Shown: positions 52,239 through 61,541 of the stretch, in pieces
Layout of the letters: the number at the start of each line of letters is the position of its first letter
Numbering within the stretch: position 1 is the stretch's first letter
Assembly (NCBI RefSeq): GCF_025517535.1
Contig: NZ_JAOPKC010000009.1
Coordinates: forward strand, 1-64,000
DNA from: Halapricum hydrolyticum
GTDB taxonomy: Archaea; Halobacteriota; Halobacteria; Halobacteriales; Haloarculaceae
Reading direction: 5' to 3'
DNA length: 64,000 bases
Translations under genes and position numbers: made by a program
The notes under the pieces: model-generated
Databases searched by the model: none
The model's input: the letters and a program-made list of their open reading frames with translations, nothing else
Told to the model about the DNA's origin: nothing

Positions 52239-52988
52239 ATGGCAGACTACGACGTAACGTTCATCGAGCGCGACGACACCGAGGCGCGGTTCCTCGTCCG
52301 TGGAGTCACGCCGGCGTTCGCCAACGGCATCCGCCGGGCGATGATCGCCGACGTGCCCACGTTTAGCATCGATACCGTCCGGTTTATCGAGAACTCCTCG
52401 GTGATGTTCGACGAGCAGCTCGCGCTCCGGCTGGGACTGATCCCGCTGACGACGCCGCTCGGCGGCGAGTTCGACGAGGACGACACCGTCACGCTCGCGC
52501 TCGACGTCGAGGGCCCGGAGACAGCCTACTCCGGCGATCTCGTCTCCAGCGACGACATGGTGCAGCCGGCCGAGGAAGACGTGCCGATCATCGATCTCAA
52601 GGACGGTCAGCGTCTGGAGTTGGAGGCCGACGCCGTGCTCGGTTACGGTCAGGACCACGCCAAGCATCAGGGTGGCGTGGCCGTCGGATACCGGCACCTC
52701 CAGCGCGTCGAGGTGGTCGGCGATCGAGACGAGTTCCGCGACGACGAACCCGAAATCGTCCGTGGCGTCATTGAGACCGAAGGCGGCGAGCTGGTCCCGA
52801 CCGAGGAGTTCGACAACGACCTCACCGAGCGGTACCCTGACAGCGAGGTCGAGGTTCACGACGTCGAGAACGCGTTCGTCTTCGACGTCGAGACCGACGG
52901 CTCCTTCGACGTCGACACACTCGTGCAGGCGGGGATCGATTCGATCCGCGGCCGCGCCGAGGAACTGAAAGAAGCGGTACAGCTATAA
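52239..52988 (+). CDS. rpoD: DNA-directed RNA polymerase subunit D (Rpo3)
   Basis: This 249-aa subunit nucleates RNA polymerase assembly with subunit L. It is the archaeal equivalent of bacterial alpha, seen in FLVRGVTPAFANGIRRAMIA, ENSSVMFDEQLALRLGLIPL and the C-terminal FDVETDGSFDVDTLVQAGID. Many archaeal D subunits bind Fe-S clusters in domain 3, but this one contains no cysteine at all, so it must be cluster-free. It lies 6 bp after rps11. Confidence 0.95.
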   Translation: MADYDVTFIERDDTEARFLVRGVTPAFANGIRRAMIADVPTFSIDTVRFIENSSVMFDEQLALRLGLIPLTTPLGGEFDEDDTVTLALDVEGPETAYSGDLVSSDDMVQPAEEDVPIIDLKDGQRLELEADAVLGYGQDHAKHQGGVAVGYRHLQRVEVVGDRDEFRDDEPEIVRGVIETEGGELVPTEEFDNDLTERYPDSEVEVHDVENAFVFDVETDGSFDVDTLVQAGIDSIRGRAEELKEAVQL

Positions 52989-53105
52989 CGATGAAAACTG
53001 CCCTTCGTCCCCCACGGCACCCGTCCGCTGCCCCCAGCGGTGCGAGCGCGACGGACCGCCGGACCGAAAGGGGTTTGAAGGGCCACGAAAAACAGACTAA
53101 TGCGA

Positions 53106-53190
53106 GCAGGGATAGCCAAGTCTGGCCAACGGCGCAGCGTTCAGGGCGCTGTCCCGTAGGGGTCCGCAGGTTCAAATCCTGCTCCCTGCA
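53106..53190 (+). tRNA. tRNA-Leu (anticodon CAG)
   Basis: The 85-nt gene has acceptor arms GCAGGGA/TCCCTGC with discriminator A, T arm GCAGGTTCAAATCCTGC and an extended variable arm. The anticodon stem is CAGCG/CGCTG with loop TTCAGGG, so the anticodon is CAG (53142-53144). It is embedded in the ribosomal operon between rpoD and rpl18e, as in other haloarchaea. Confidence 0.95.
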
Positions 53191-53208
53191 CTTTTCAGGA
53201 GGGACGTT

Positions 53209-53559
53209 ATGAGCAAGAGTAACCCGAGACTCAGTAGTCTCATTGCCGATCTGAAGTCGGCCGCCCGGCAGTCGGGCGGAGATGTCTGGGGCGACGTTGC
53301 CGACCGGCTGGAGAAGCCGCGGCGCACCCACGCAGAAGTCAACCTGGGACGTATCGAACGGTACGCCCAGGAAGACGAGACCGTGGTCGTTCCAGGCAAA
53401 GTGCTCGGCAGTGGTGTCCTGCAAAAGGACGTCACTGTCGCAGCCGTCGACTTCTCTAGCTCGGCCGAGACAAAGATCGAACAGGTCGGCGAGACCGTCT
53501 CGCTCGAACAGGCAGTACAGAACAACCCCGACGGATCCAACGTGCGGGTGATTCGATGA
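53209..53559 (+). CDS. rpl18e: 50S ribosomal protein L18e
   Basis: This 116-aa large-subunit protein has NPRLSSLIADLKSAARQSGG, RRTHAEVNLGRIERYAQEDE and VVPGKVLGSGVLQKDVTVAA, diagnostic for archaeal L18e. It starts 18 bp after the tRNA and overlaps rpl13 by 4 nt. Confidence 0.96.
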   Translation: MSKSNPRLSSLIADLKSAARQSGGDVWGDVADRLEKPRRTHAEVNLGRIERYAQEDETVVVPGKVLGSGVLQKDVTVAAVDFSSSAETKIEQVGETVSLEQAVQNNPDGSNVRVIR

Positions 53560-53993
53560 AAGCAGACACGATCGACGCCGACGTGATCGTCGACGCCCGT
53601 GATTGCATCATGGGTCGTGTGGCGAGTCAGGTCGCCGAACGCGCGATGGATGGGGAGACGATCGCCGTCGTCAACACCGAACGCGCCGTCATCACCGGCC
53701 GCGAGGGCGACGTCGTGGCGAAGTATCAGAAGCGACGCGATATCGGCTCCGATCAGGGGCCGGCCTATCCCAAGCGGCCCGACGGGATCTTCAAGCGCGC
53801 GATCCGTGGCATGGTTCCCTACAAGGAGCAGCAGGGTCGCAAAGCCTTCGAGAACGTCCGCGTGTACGTGGGCAACCCCTACGACGATGAGGGCGAAGTC
53901 CTCGAGGGCACGTCGCTGGATCGGCTGTCGAACATCAAGTTCGTCGAACTGGACGAACTCTCAAAGAGCCTTGGAGCCAAGGTAACATGGTAA
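53556..53993 (+). CDS. rpl13: 50S ribosomal protein L13
   Basis: This 145-aa protein has VIVDARDCIMGRVASQVAER, VVNTERAVITGREGDVVAKY and AIRGMVPYKEQQGRKAFENV, the archaeal L13 pattern. It overlaps rps9 by 7 nt. Confidence 0.97.
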   Translation: MKADTIDADVIVDARDCIMGRVASQVAERAMDGETIAVVNTERAVITGREGDVVAKYQKRRDIGSDQGPAYPKRPDGIFKRAIRGMVPYKEQQGRKAFENVRVYVGNPYDDEGEVLEGTSLDRLSNIKFVELDELSKSLGAKVTW

Positions 53994-54385
53994 CGAACAC
54001 ATCAGGCAAGAAGAAGACCGCCGTCGCTCGCGCGACCGTGAGCGACGGAGAGGGTCGGGTTCGGATCAACTCTCGACCCGTCGAGCTGGTGGAACCGGAG
54101 CTGGCACGGCTGAAGATGCTCGAGCCCTTCCGGATCGCCGACGACGACCTGCGCGAGTCGGTCGACGTCGACGTGACGGTCGAGGGCGGCGGCACGACCG
54201 GGCAGGCGGACGCCACCCGAACGGCGATCGCCCGCGGGCTCGTCCAGCACACGAACGACGCGGAACTGCGCGACGCGTTCATGGAGTTCGACCGCTCGCT
54301 GCTGGTCAACGACGTGCGCCAGTCCGAACCCAAGAAGTGGGGCGGACCTGGTGCCTGTGCGCGCTATCAGAAGTCCTACCGCTAA
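53987..54385 (+). CDS. rps9: 30S ribosomal protein S9
   Basis: This 132-aa protein starts MVTNTSGKKKTAVARATVSD. It contains ATRTAIARGLVQHTNDAELR and ends in PGACARYQKSYR, whose C-terminal Lys-Ser-Tyr-Arg reaches the P-site tRNA. It is in the usual position between rpl13 and rpoN. Confidence 0.97.
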   Translation: MVTNTSGKKKTAVARATVSDGEGRVRINSRPVELVEPELARLKMLEPFRIADDDLRESVDVDVTVEGGGTTGQADATRTAIARGLVQHTNDAELRDAFMEFDRSLLVNDVRQSEPKKWGGPGACARYQKSYR

Positions 54386-54397
54386 GGTGATTCAAAT

Positions 54398-54592
54398 ATG
54401 ATGGTACCGGTCAGGTGTTTCACCTGTGGAAACGTCATCGGCGGCGAATGGGAGGAGTTCAAAGAGCGCGCCCGCGAGGGCGATGAAGATCCCGAGGAGG
54501 TGCTCGACGAGCTGGGCGTCGAACGACACTGCTGTCGGCGGATGCTCGTCTCGCACGAGGACCTCGTCGACGTCGTCGCACCGTATCAATGA
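54398..54592 (+). CDS. rpoN: DNA-directed RNA polymerase subunit N (Rpo10)
   Basis: This 64-aa zinc protein has the N-terminal RCFTCGNVIGGEWEEFKE and the CCRRML motif that completes the zinc site. Its length is the family norm. The stop overlaps the start of rpoK. Confidence 0.97.
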   Translation: MMVPVRCFTCGNVIGGEWEEFKERAREGDEDPEEVLDELGVERHCCRRMLVSHEDLVDVVAPYQ

Positions 54593-54774
54593 TGAGTACA
54601 CAGCGATACAACCGCTACGAGAAGGCTCGCATCATCGGTGCACGAGCGCTGCAGATCGCCCACGGCGCGCCGGTGCTGATCGAGACTGACCAGACCCAGC
54701 CGATCCTCATCGCAGCCGAGGAGTACGACGCTGGCGTCCTTCCCTTCACCGTCAACCGAGGACAACACACATGA
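54589..54774 (+). CDS. rpoK: DNA-directed RNA polymerase subunit K (Rpo6)
   Basis: This 61-aa subunit is the archaeal omega/Rpb6 equivalent. It has YNRYEKARIIGARALQIAHG and APVLIETDQTQPILIAAEEY. Two ATGs (54589 and 54592) are possible starts; the second gives the typical MSTQRYNRYE. It overlaps eno by 4 nt. Confidence 0.96.
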   Translation: MMSTQRYNRYEKARIIGARALQIAHGAPVLIETDQTQPILIAAEEYDAGVLPFTVNRGQHT

Positions 54775-55970
54775 CACTCATCACCGATATCCGATTGCGA
54801 CGCGTACTGGATTCACGAGGGAACGCCACCGTCGAGGCCGACGTCACCACCGAGAGTGGTGGGTTCGGCCGCGCAGCCGCCCCGAGCGGCGCGAGCACGG
54901 GCGAACACGAGGCGATCGAACTGCCGGCCCACGAGGCGATTGCCAACGCCCGCGAACACGCCGTCCCGCGGCTGGTCGGCGAGGTCTACGCTGGCAGCCA
55001 GCGCGACGTCGACGCCGCGCTGCACGCCGCCGACGGAACCGAGGACTTCTCGGGCATCGGTGCCAACAGCGCGGTCGCGATCAGCATGGCCGCCGCCAAA
55101 GCCGGTGCCGACGTGCTCGGCGCACCGCTGTATCAGCACCTGGGCGGAACCTTCCGCGGCGATCAGTTCCCGACACCGCTGGGCAACGTCGTCGGCGGCG
55201 GCGAGCACGCCGAGGAAGCCACCAACATCCAGGAGTTCCTCTCGGCCCCCGTAGGCGCGCCGAGCGTCACTGAGGCGGTCTTCGCCAACGCCAAGGTCCA
55301 CGCTCGCATCGGCGAGCTCCTCGGAGAGAAGGGCGTCCCCGCCAACAAGGGCGACGAGGGTGCCTGGGCGCCACCGATCGGCGACGACGAAGCCTTCGAG
55401 ATCGTCGACCAGGCCACTACCGAAGTCGGCGACGAACTCGGCTTCGAGATCTCCTTCGGCCTGGACATGGCCGCCGCCGAGATGTACGAAGACGGCGAGT
55501 ACGTCTACGAGGGCGAGGACAACCGCTCGACGGCCGAACAGATCGACTACGTCGTCGAGATGGTCGACGAGTACGACATGGCCTACGTCGAGGACCCCCT
55601 CGACGAAAACGACTTCGAGGCCTTCGCCGAACTCACCGACCGCGTCAGCGACCGGACGCTCATCTGCGGTGACGATCTGTACGTCACCAACGTCGACCGC
55701 CTTCAGGAAGGCATCGACAAGGGCTCCTCGAACTCGATTCTCATCAAGCCCAACCAGATCGGCACGCTGTCCGACGCCGTCGACGCCATCGAACTCGGGG
55801 CCAAACACGGCATCCAGTCGGTGGTCTCCCACCGCTCGGGCGAGACCGAGGACACGACGATCGCCCACCTCGCCGTGGGCGCGGCCGCCCCCTACATCAA
55901 GACCGGCACCGTCGCCGGCGAACGCACCGCCAAGCTGAACGAACTCATCCGCATCGAAGAACAAGCATGA
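54771..55970 (+). CDS. eno: Enolase
   Basis: This 399-aa glycolytic enzyme converts 2-phosphoglycerate to phosphoenolpyruvate. It has the N-terminal RRVLDSRGNATVEADVTTES and AAPSGASTGEHEAIELPAHE, Mg ligands in FGLDMAAAEMYEDGEY and YVEDPLDENDFEAF, and the signature ILIKPNQIGTLSDAVDAIEL. Its place between rpoK and rps2 is conserved in euryarchaea. Confidence 0.97.
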   Translation: MTLITDIRLRRVLDSRGNATVEADVTTESGGFGRAAAPSGASTGEHEAIELPAHEAIANAREHAVPRLVGEVYAGSQRDVDAALHAADGTEDFSGIGANSAVAISMAAAKAGADVLGAPLYQHLGGTFRGDQFPTPLGNVVGGGEHAEEATNIQEFLSAPVGAPSVTEAVFANAKVHARIGELLGEKGVPANKGDEGAWAPPIGDDEAFEIVDQATTEVGDELGFEISFGLDMAAAEMYEDGEYVYEGEDNRSTAEQIDYVVEMVDEYDMAYVEDPLDENDFEAFAELTDRVSDRTLICGDDLYVTNVDRLQEGIDKGSSNSILIKPNQIGTLSDAVDAIELGAKHGIQSVVSHRSGETEDTTIAHLAVGAAAPYIKTGTVAGERTAKLNELIRIEEQA

Positions 55971-56764
55971 GTCAGGACGAAGAAGACGACATCGACGAGA
56001 CTTCGGAGGCCGCCGGCGACGCCGGCGCTGTCACCGAGACGGAGGAATCGCCGGCGTCCGAGGCCGACGCGCCGACGGACGCTGCGAACGAGCCACAGGC
56101 TGCTGAGGAATCCGCAGCCGACGAACCCGACACCGAGGACGAGCAGCCGGCTCTCGACGAGGACGTCATGCCCGAAGGCGAGGAGGCCGACCTCCTCATC
56201 CCCGTCGAGGATTACCTCGGAGCAGGGGTCCACATCGGGACCCAGCAGAAGACCGCGGACATGGAGCGGTTCATCCACCGCGTCCGCACGGACGGGCTGT
56301 ACGTGCTGGACGTTTCGATGACCGACTCGCGGATCCGCACCGCCGCGAACTTCCTCGCGAACTATGACCCCGAGCAGATCCTCGTGGCGTCCTCCCGGCA
56401 GTACGGTCGGTTCCCGGCCGAGAAGTTCGCCGAGGCCGTCGGGGCACGAGCGCGAACGGGCCGGTTTATCCCCGGGACACTCACCAACCCCGACTACGAG
56501 GGTTACATCGAGCCCGACGTCGTGGTCGTCACGGACCCGATCGGCGACGCCCAGGCCGTCAAGGAAGCCATCACGGTCGGCATCCCGGTCATCGCGATGT
56601 GCGACTCGAACAACACGGTCACCAACGTCGACCTCGTGGTTCCGACGAACAACAAGGGTCGCAAGGCCCTGAGCGTCGTCTACTGGCTTTTGGCCAACGA
56701 GACCCTGGACCGCCGCGGCGCCGAGCCTGCCTACGCGCTCGAGGACTTCGAGAGCGAGATCTGA
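55967..56764 (+). CDS. rps2: 30S ribosomal protein S2
   Basis: This 265-aa protein has the S2 core (LIPVEDYLGAGVHIGTQQKT, AARTGRFIPGTLTNPDYEG-type block and IPVIAMCDSNNTVTNVDLVV). The first 65 or so residues are a low-complexity acidic extension rich in Glu, Ala and Asp, seen in haloarchaeal S2. It overlaps eno by 4 nt and ends the operon. Confidence 0.96.
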   Translation: MSQDEEDDIDETSEAAGDAGAVTETEESPASEADAPTDAANEPQAAEESAADEPDTEDEQPALDEDVMPEGEEADLLIPVEDYLGAGVHIGTQQKTADMERFIHRVRTDGLYVLDVSMTDSRIRTAANFLANYDPEQILVASSRQYGRFPAEKFAEAVGARARTGRFIPGTLTNPDYEGYIEPDVVVVTDPIGDAQAVKEAITVGIPVIAMCDSNNTVTNVDLVVPTNNKGRKALSVVYWLLANETLDRRGAEPAYALEDFESEI

Positions 56765-56858
56765 TCGCGGTTTTTCGAGACGTTTCGTCCGTTCGCGCAC
56801 TCCGACAGCCACTCGTGTCTCCGAAAGGTTCACATGAGCGGTCGGTCAGGTAGCGTGC

Positions 56859-57230
56859 ATGGGAAAAGGAGATACCGTCCTGAACGCTGTAATCGGCGCG
56901 GTCGTCACGGTCGTCACGACGTTCATCCCGTTCTCGCCGGTGCTTGGGGGTGCAGTCGCCGGATACCTCCAGAAGGAGGATTCGTCGACGGCACTCAAAG
57001 TCGGTGCGCTCTCGGGAGCGATCGCCATGTTGCCGTTCTTGCTCGTCGTCGCGCTTCTCGCCGGTGGATTACCGTTCTTGCCGGTGTTTTTCGACGTTCC
57101 GGGCGCATTCGCAGGGATCGTCGTCGTGTTCGTTATCTTCGCCATCCTGGCCTCGGCCGTCTATGTCGTCGGTCTGAGTGCCCTCGGTGGCTATCTCGGC
57201 TGGTACGTCGAGAGTGAAACCGACCTGTAG
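56859..57230 (+). CDS. DUF5518 family membrane protein
   Basis: This 123-aa protein has about three helices: LNAVIGAVVTVVTTFIPFSP with a Gly-rich turn (GGAVAGYLQ), then AIAMLPFLLVVALLAGGLPF, then a long C-terminal pair (GIVVVFVIFAILASAVYVVG). This pattern fits the haloarchaeal DUF5518 family. The function is unknown. It stands alone after rps2 and converges with the RND transporter gene. Confidence 0.8.
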   Translation: MGKGDTVLNAVIGAVVTVVTTFIPFSPVLGGAVAGYLQKEDSSTALKVGALSGAIAMLPFLLVVALLAGGLPFLPVFFDVPGAFAGIVVVFVIFAILASAVYVVGLSALGGYLGWYVESETDL

Positions 57231-57247
57231 CGCCGTCCGAAAGGCCG

Positions 57248-60200
57248 CTACTCGGCAGTCCCGACCGTGTCAGTATCCCCAGGACCGTCGTCGGCACTCG
57301 GCGGGACATCGAGCTTTTCGGCCGGGCCGATCACCCGCGTCCAGACGACGAGCAGGCTCGGAAGCACGAGCACGCTCGCGAGGAACGCGTAGATGATCGT
57401 GAGCCCGGTGATGATCCCGAACTGCTGGAGCGAGGGCAAGAGCGCGATCGACAGGGTACCGAACCCGCCGACAGTCGTCGCCGCGCTCCCGAGCAGCGCC
57501 CCGCCGGTGCCGGTGACGCTCCGATCGAGGGCAGCCCAGGCGGAGTCGTGACGCTCTAGCTCCTGGTTGTATCGCTCGGAGATGTGGATGCTGTAGGCGA
57601 CCCCGAGCCCAACCGTGAGGCTGGTGATCATGCCCGTCAGGACGTTGAACGGGATCCCGAAGAGATACATCGTCCCGAGGATCCAGGAGACGCTCAGTGC
57701 GACCGGGACCAGCGTCACGAACCCGAGGGTTGCGCTCCCGTCGGTGACGCGATAGACGATCATCAGGAACCCGAACACGGAGACGAGCGTGATCAGGAGG
57801 CTTTCCAGAACGGTGTCGAGTAGCTGGTCCTGAATGATCTCGAAGAGGATCGTCTGTCCGGTCGCGATGGCCGTGAGTCCGTCACCTTCGACGTCCGCCG
57901 CAACGTCACGGAGTTGTTCGGTCGTCTCCACGCCGGACGCGGTCCCCTTCAGGTCGACGACAAGTCGCGCGGCGGTATACTCGCCGTCGTCGCCCCGGGC
58001 GAGCACGGCACCCGCGTTCTGGGGATTTGTCTCGAACAGCGCGTCGTAGACGGCCGTCAGGTTCTCGTCGGGGATGCCGTCACCGTCGGTATCAGCGTCG
58101 GATACGATCGCAGCGACGGTTGCGTTCCGTTCGCGGGTGTCGTTGAGCACCGTCAGCGGCGTCTGTATCGACGCTTGCCCGTTCGAGAGGCGCTGTGTTA
58201 CGTCCCGGGATGCGACGTCGCGCTGGGCGCGAGCGATCGAGGAGAGCGTGCCGTCGGCCGCGACGTCGCCGCGTATCAGGATGCTCGCCTGTGCGTCCTG
58301 GCGCTGGAAGCGCTCGTTGACGTATTCGAGGTTCTTTTTCGCGTTGTACTCGCCGGGCGCGAACGGCTCGGGCAGGTTCTGCGTCCAGTCGGACGGCTCT
58401 TCGGCGAGGAAGTCCTCCTGGGAGAAGGAGGTATCCACTTGCGTCGCACCGTAGACGCCACCGGCACTGATCAGCAGGGCGATCACGATCACGACGGGTG
58501 CGGACCACTTCGCGCCAAGCGAGCCGATCTTGAGCGTCTGACTCAGCCGTCCGCCACCAGTCCCGATGGCCCGTTTCTTCCGGTCGATCCCGCGAGCTTC
58601 GAGGAACTCGTCGATTTCGACCTTCAACGCCGGCGTCAGGACGCCGAACACCAGGAAGGCAGCGACGATTCCGAACGAGCTGACGATCCCGAACTCCCGG
58701 ATCGGCGGCACCGGGCTCACGAGATTCGAGAGGAACCCGATCACCGTCGTCGCCGTCACCAGCGCCAGCGCGATACCGACGCCGCCCAGGGCGACCCGCA
58801 TTGATTGCCGGAGCGCGCCGTTACCCATCTCGAAACGCTCCTCGCGGTGGCGCATGAAGATGTGGATCGCGTAGTCGATCGACAGCCCGATCAACAGGAC
58901 GGGCACGGCGATGAAAATCTGGTTGAAATCGATCCCGGCCCATCCCATGAACCCGAACGTCCAGACGAGGACTGCGGCGATCCCGAGGACGCCGAGAACG
59001 ATATCGAGCAGATCACGGTATCCCACTGCCAGTGCGACGACGACGAAAAGCAAGGCGAGCGGGCCGACCAGGGTGATGCTGTCGCTCATCGACTGGTTGA
59101 TCTCCTCGGTGATGATCCCGCTGCCGAACACCAGGAACTCGAGGTCGCTCCCCGAACCGAGGTCCTGCATCGCCAGCTGTGCGTCGATGAGTTCCTGGCT
59201 GGCGACGCCGCCGGGAGCGACCTCCCGCTCTGTCTGCTGAGTGACCAGCAGCATCGTCGCGTCAGCTTGCGTCGAACCTGTCTCGTAGTACTCGCCTGCC
59301 GGCATGAACCGGAGCGCCTGCTCGGAGGCCTGCCCGCCGTCACCGCCGAGGACAGTCTGGATGAGCGTCTTGAGTTCGTCTTCTTCGAGTGAGTCGATGG
59401 CCTCGATCTGCCGGTCGAGTGACGCGGACCGGACACCTTCGAGTTCCTGTCGGAGCGACTGCAACTGTGCACCGAGTTCCTCGAGCTGCTGGGCCTGTGC
59501 CTGCAGATCGGACCGACGCTGATCCAGCGTCTGTGCCCATTCCTGCACACGGGTTAGCTCGTCTTCGAGTACTCCCCTGGTGCCCAGCTCGTAGGCCTGT
59601 GCTCGCTCGGCTTCGGTGCTTGCGTTGCGCAGTTGCGCGGCTGCCTGTTCGAACGTCGCAGCGTCTCCCGCGTCGAGATCGATCGGCGTCGCCGCGTTCG
59701 TCTCCTCGAAGACAGCCGTCGCCGAGGCGTTCGGGTCCTCCTGTAGTTCGGTCAGACCGCCCCGCAACGCCGCGCTCGTCGCGTTGACGTCGTCGGAAAA
59801 CCGTCGTAGTTCGGTCGCGTTCTGTCTGAGAGCCTGACGCTCGACCTGGACCGTCTCGTTGAGTTGTTCGAACTCGGCGGCCGTGCGCTGGAGTTCGCCA
59901 CCGATCTCCTGCTGGAGGGCACTCTGAGCCAGCAGGTTCGCAACGCCGACCGTCGGCGGCGTCCCGCCAGTCGGATCTTCGAACAGCGTCGCGTTGAGAC
60001 GGGGATCGTTTCGGAGCCGCTGTTGATATTCGAGCGTCTCGACCAGCGACCCTTTCGAGAGGACGTTCTCACCCCGAACGATGATCTGGACGCGCGTGAC
60101 GTTCTCCGGCCCGGACGCGAAGTTCGCATCGATGTACTCCGAGGCGTCCGCCTCGGGCGTGTCCGACTGGAACTGATCGAGCGACGACTCCTGTTCGACA

Positions 60201-60304
60201 GCCCCCGCACCCGCGCCCACGATCACCGTCAACACGAGCATGACAGCGATCGCGAGCCGGGAATGGTCGGTCACCGCACCGACGATCCTGTCGGCGGCGC
60301 TCAC
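57248..60304 (-). CDS. RND superfamily transporter (MMPL type)
   Basis: This 1018-aa membrane protein has 12 predicted helices in two halves. The halves contain LLIGLSIDYAIHIFMRHREE and MITSLTVGLGVAYSIHISER, each carrying the Asp/His-containing helix-4 pattern of MMPL proteins. The first large external loop (about residues 130-330) is rich in Gln, Glu and Leu heptads (for example LEELGAQLQSLRQELEG), suggesting an extended coiled coil. Substrates of haloarchaeal MMPL proteins are unknown; lipids or drugs are possible. It is a single gene with a weak TATA (ACATATAGC on the minus strand near 60367-60375). Confidence 0.85.
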   Translation of the reverse strand: MSAADRIVGAVTDHSRLAIAVMLVLTVIVGAGAGAVEQESSLDQFQSDTPEADASEYIDANFASGPENVTRVQIIVRGENVLSKGSLVETLEYQQRLRNDPRLNATLFEDPTGGTPPTVGVANLLAQSALQQEIGGELQRTAAEFEQLNETVQVERQALRQNATELRRFSDDVNATSAALRGGLTELQEDPNASATAVFEETNAATPIDLDAGDAATFEQAAAQLRNASTEAERAQAYELGTRGVLEDELTRVQEWAQTLDQRRSDLQAQAQQLEELGAQLQSLRQELEGVRSASLDRQIEAIDSLEEDELKTLIQTVLGGDGGQASEQALRFMPAGEYYETGSTQADATMLLVTQQTEREVAPGGVASQELIDAQLAMQDLGSGSDLEFLVFGSGIITEEINQSMSDSITLVGPLALLFVVVALAVGYRDLLDIVLGVLGIAAVLVWTFGFMGWAGIDFNQIFIAVPVLLIGLSIDYAIHIFMRHREERFEMGNGALRQSMRVALGGVGIALALVTATTVIGFLSNLVSPVPPIREFGIVSSFGIVAAFLVFGVLTPALKVEIDEFLEARGIDRKKRAIGTGGGRLSQTLKIGSLGAKWSAPVVIVIALLISAGGVYGATQVDTSFSQEDFLAEEPSDWTQNLPEPFAPGEYNAKKNLEYVNERFQRQDAQASILIRGDVAADGTLSSIARAQRDVASRDVTQRLSNGQASIQTPLTVLNDTRERNATVAAIVSDADTDGDGIPDENLTAVYDALFETNPQNAGAVLARGDDGEYTAARLVVDLKGTASGVETTEQLRDVAADVEGDGLTAIATGQTILFEIIQDQLLDTVLESLLITLVSVFGFLMIVYRVTDGSATLGFVTLVPVALSVSWILGTMYLFGIPFNVLTGMITSLTVGLGVAYSIHISERYNQELERHDSAWAALDRSVTGTGGALLGSAATTVGGFGTLSIALLPSLQQFGIITGLTIIYAFLASVLVLPSLLVVWTRVIGPAEKLDVPPSADDGPGDTDTVGTAE

Positions 60305-60448
60305 GGACTCACCCCGCAGTTTGTTGTTACCGACATACTAACTATCCCCTCATCAGGTCGAGGCTGCTATATGTTTGGCGGTTCCCCCGGCGCATACCGC
60401 TTCTCTCGGCAAGCGACAGCCACGACATCGAAGAGTAGCGAGCGGCGG

Positions 60449-61111
60449 CTACACGACCGTATATCGCAAGAGCACGCCGTCGTCGATTCGCTCGACGTCC
60501 CCGAGCCGTAGATCCGGGAACGTCTCCACGAAGCCGTCACCGTCCGCAAGCGTCGGCGCGTCGCGTCCGCCGATCACCATCGACCCGACGAACACGGACA
60601 GTTCGTCCACGAGCCCGGCATCGAACAGCGAGAAGACGAGTTCGCCACCGCCTTCGACCATCAACTGCTCGATGCCGTGTGTTTCCAGTCGATCGAGTGC
60701 TGCCGACAGGTCGACCCGGTCGTCACCGGCGGAAATGACGACCGCGTCCCGCGTCCGTGCGTCGGCGACGGCCTCGTCGGTGGCGGCCTCACTGACCAGA
60801 AAGACTGTCTCGGCCGCGTCGTCGTAGACGGTCGCGTCTGTGGGGGTGCGAAGTCGCGAGTCGACGATCACCCGGGCCGGCTGTGGCGGATCGCCGCGCC
60901 CGGTCCGGGCGTCGATCCGTTCGGGGTCGTCGACGGTCAGCGACGGATCGTCGGCCAGCACGGTCCCGACGCCGACCATCACCGCGTCGCTATCGGCTCG
61001 CAGCGCGTCGACGCGATCGAAGTCCGCGGGGCCGCTGATCGCGACCTGCTCGCGACGGCGCGTCGAGAGCTTCCCGTCGACGCTCGTGGCGGCATTGACG
61101 ATGACCTGCAT
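60449..61111 (-). CDS. 2,5-diamino-6-ribosylamino-pyrimidinone 5'-phosphate reductase (archaeal riboflavin pathway)
   Basis: This 220-aa NADPH-dependent reductase of the RibD C-terminal/DHFR-like fold would act at the second step of archaeal riboflavin and F420-precursor synthesis. It shows MQVIVNAATSVDGKLSTRRR, DAVMVGVGTVLADDPSLTVD, QPARVIVDSRLRTP and LMVEGGGELVFSLFDAGLVD. The ATG at 61111 fits the family; the longer upstream frame does not. Confidence 0.9.
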   Translation of the reverse strand: MQVIVNAATSVDGKLSTRRREQVAISGPADFDRVDALRADSDAVMVGVGTVLADDPSLTVDDPERIDARTGRGDPPQPARVIVDSRLRTPTDATVYDDAAETVFLVSEAATDEAVADARTRDAVVISAGDDRVDLSAALDRLETHGIEQLMVEGGGELVFSLFDAGLVDELSVFVGSMVIGGRDAPTLADGDGFVETFPDLRLGDVERIDDGVLLRYTVV

Positions 61112-61283
61112 ACGAACGGATTCTATGGACGGGCGAAAACCGCTTGCGATCGGCGATCGATCACCCCCATAACCAGAAACGATTGCCGGAAACTGGCGAT
61201 ACAGCCCATAAGCCGTCCGGTGTGTTCCCAATCGCCGGGAACGAACGGGAGCCGTAAGAGCAGGCCACGACTACGAATGGGCA

Positions 61284-61541
61284 ATGCCAGTCCGACCAGC
61301 GGCACGAACGACGGCAGGCCGGAACGGCTCCGGGACGATCCCTGCCACTGAGTGGGTCGTGTTCACCCGCGAAACGCCAACGGATCCGATGGTTCACACC
61401 GGAACCCTCCGGGCGGACGACGAGGCGGACGCCCGCGAGCGTGCGGCGTCGCTGTTTCCCGGCGTCGACGCTCGATGGCTCTGTCCCGCAGACGCGATCG
61501 ATCGAGACGGATCGACGCTCGAGGCAGGTGAGCCGGCATGA
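61284..61541 (+). CDS. Htur_1727-type rSAM-partnered candidate RiPP/small protein
   Basis: This 85-aa protein has a core of TEWVVFTRETPTDPMVHTGT, LRADDEADARERAASLFPGV and DARWLCPADAIDR. From memory this matches the Htur_1727 family, which is described as a candidate peptide substrate of radical SAM enzymes in haloarchaea. The fold also resembles small PaaB-type proteins. The first 20 residues are basic and variable. It overlaps the pseudo-SAM gene by 4 nt (ATGA), so the two are co-expressed. No peptide product is known. Confidence 0.7.
   Translation: MPVRPAARTTAGRNGSGTIPATEWVVFTRETPTDPMVHTGTLRADDEADARERAASLFPGVDARWLCPADAIDRDGSTLEAGEPA

Noticed and set aside
52991..53105. Small frame between rpoD and tRNA-Leu
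   Set aside because: It continues through the tRNA and into rpl18e out of frame; the 117-bp gap looks like leader sequence.
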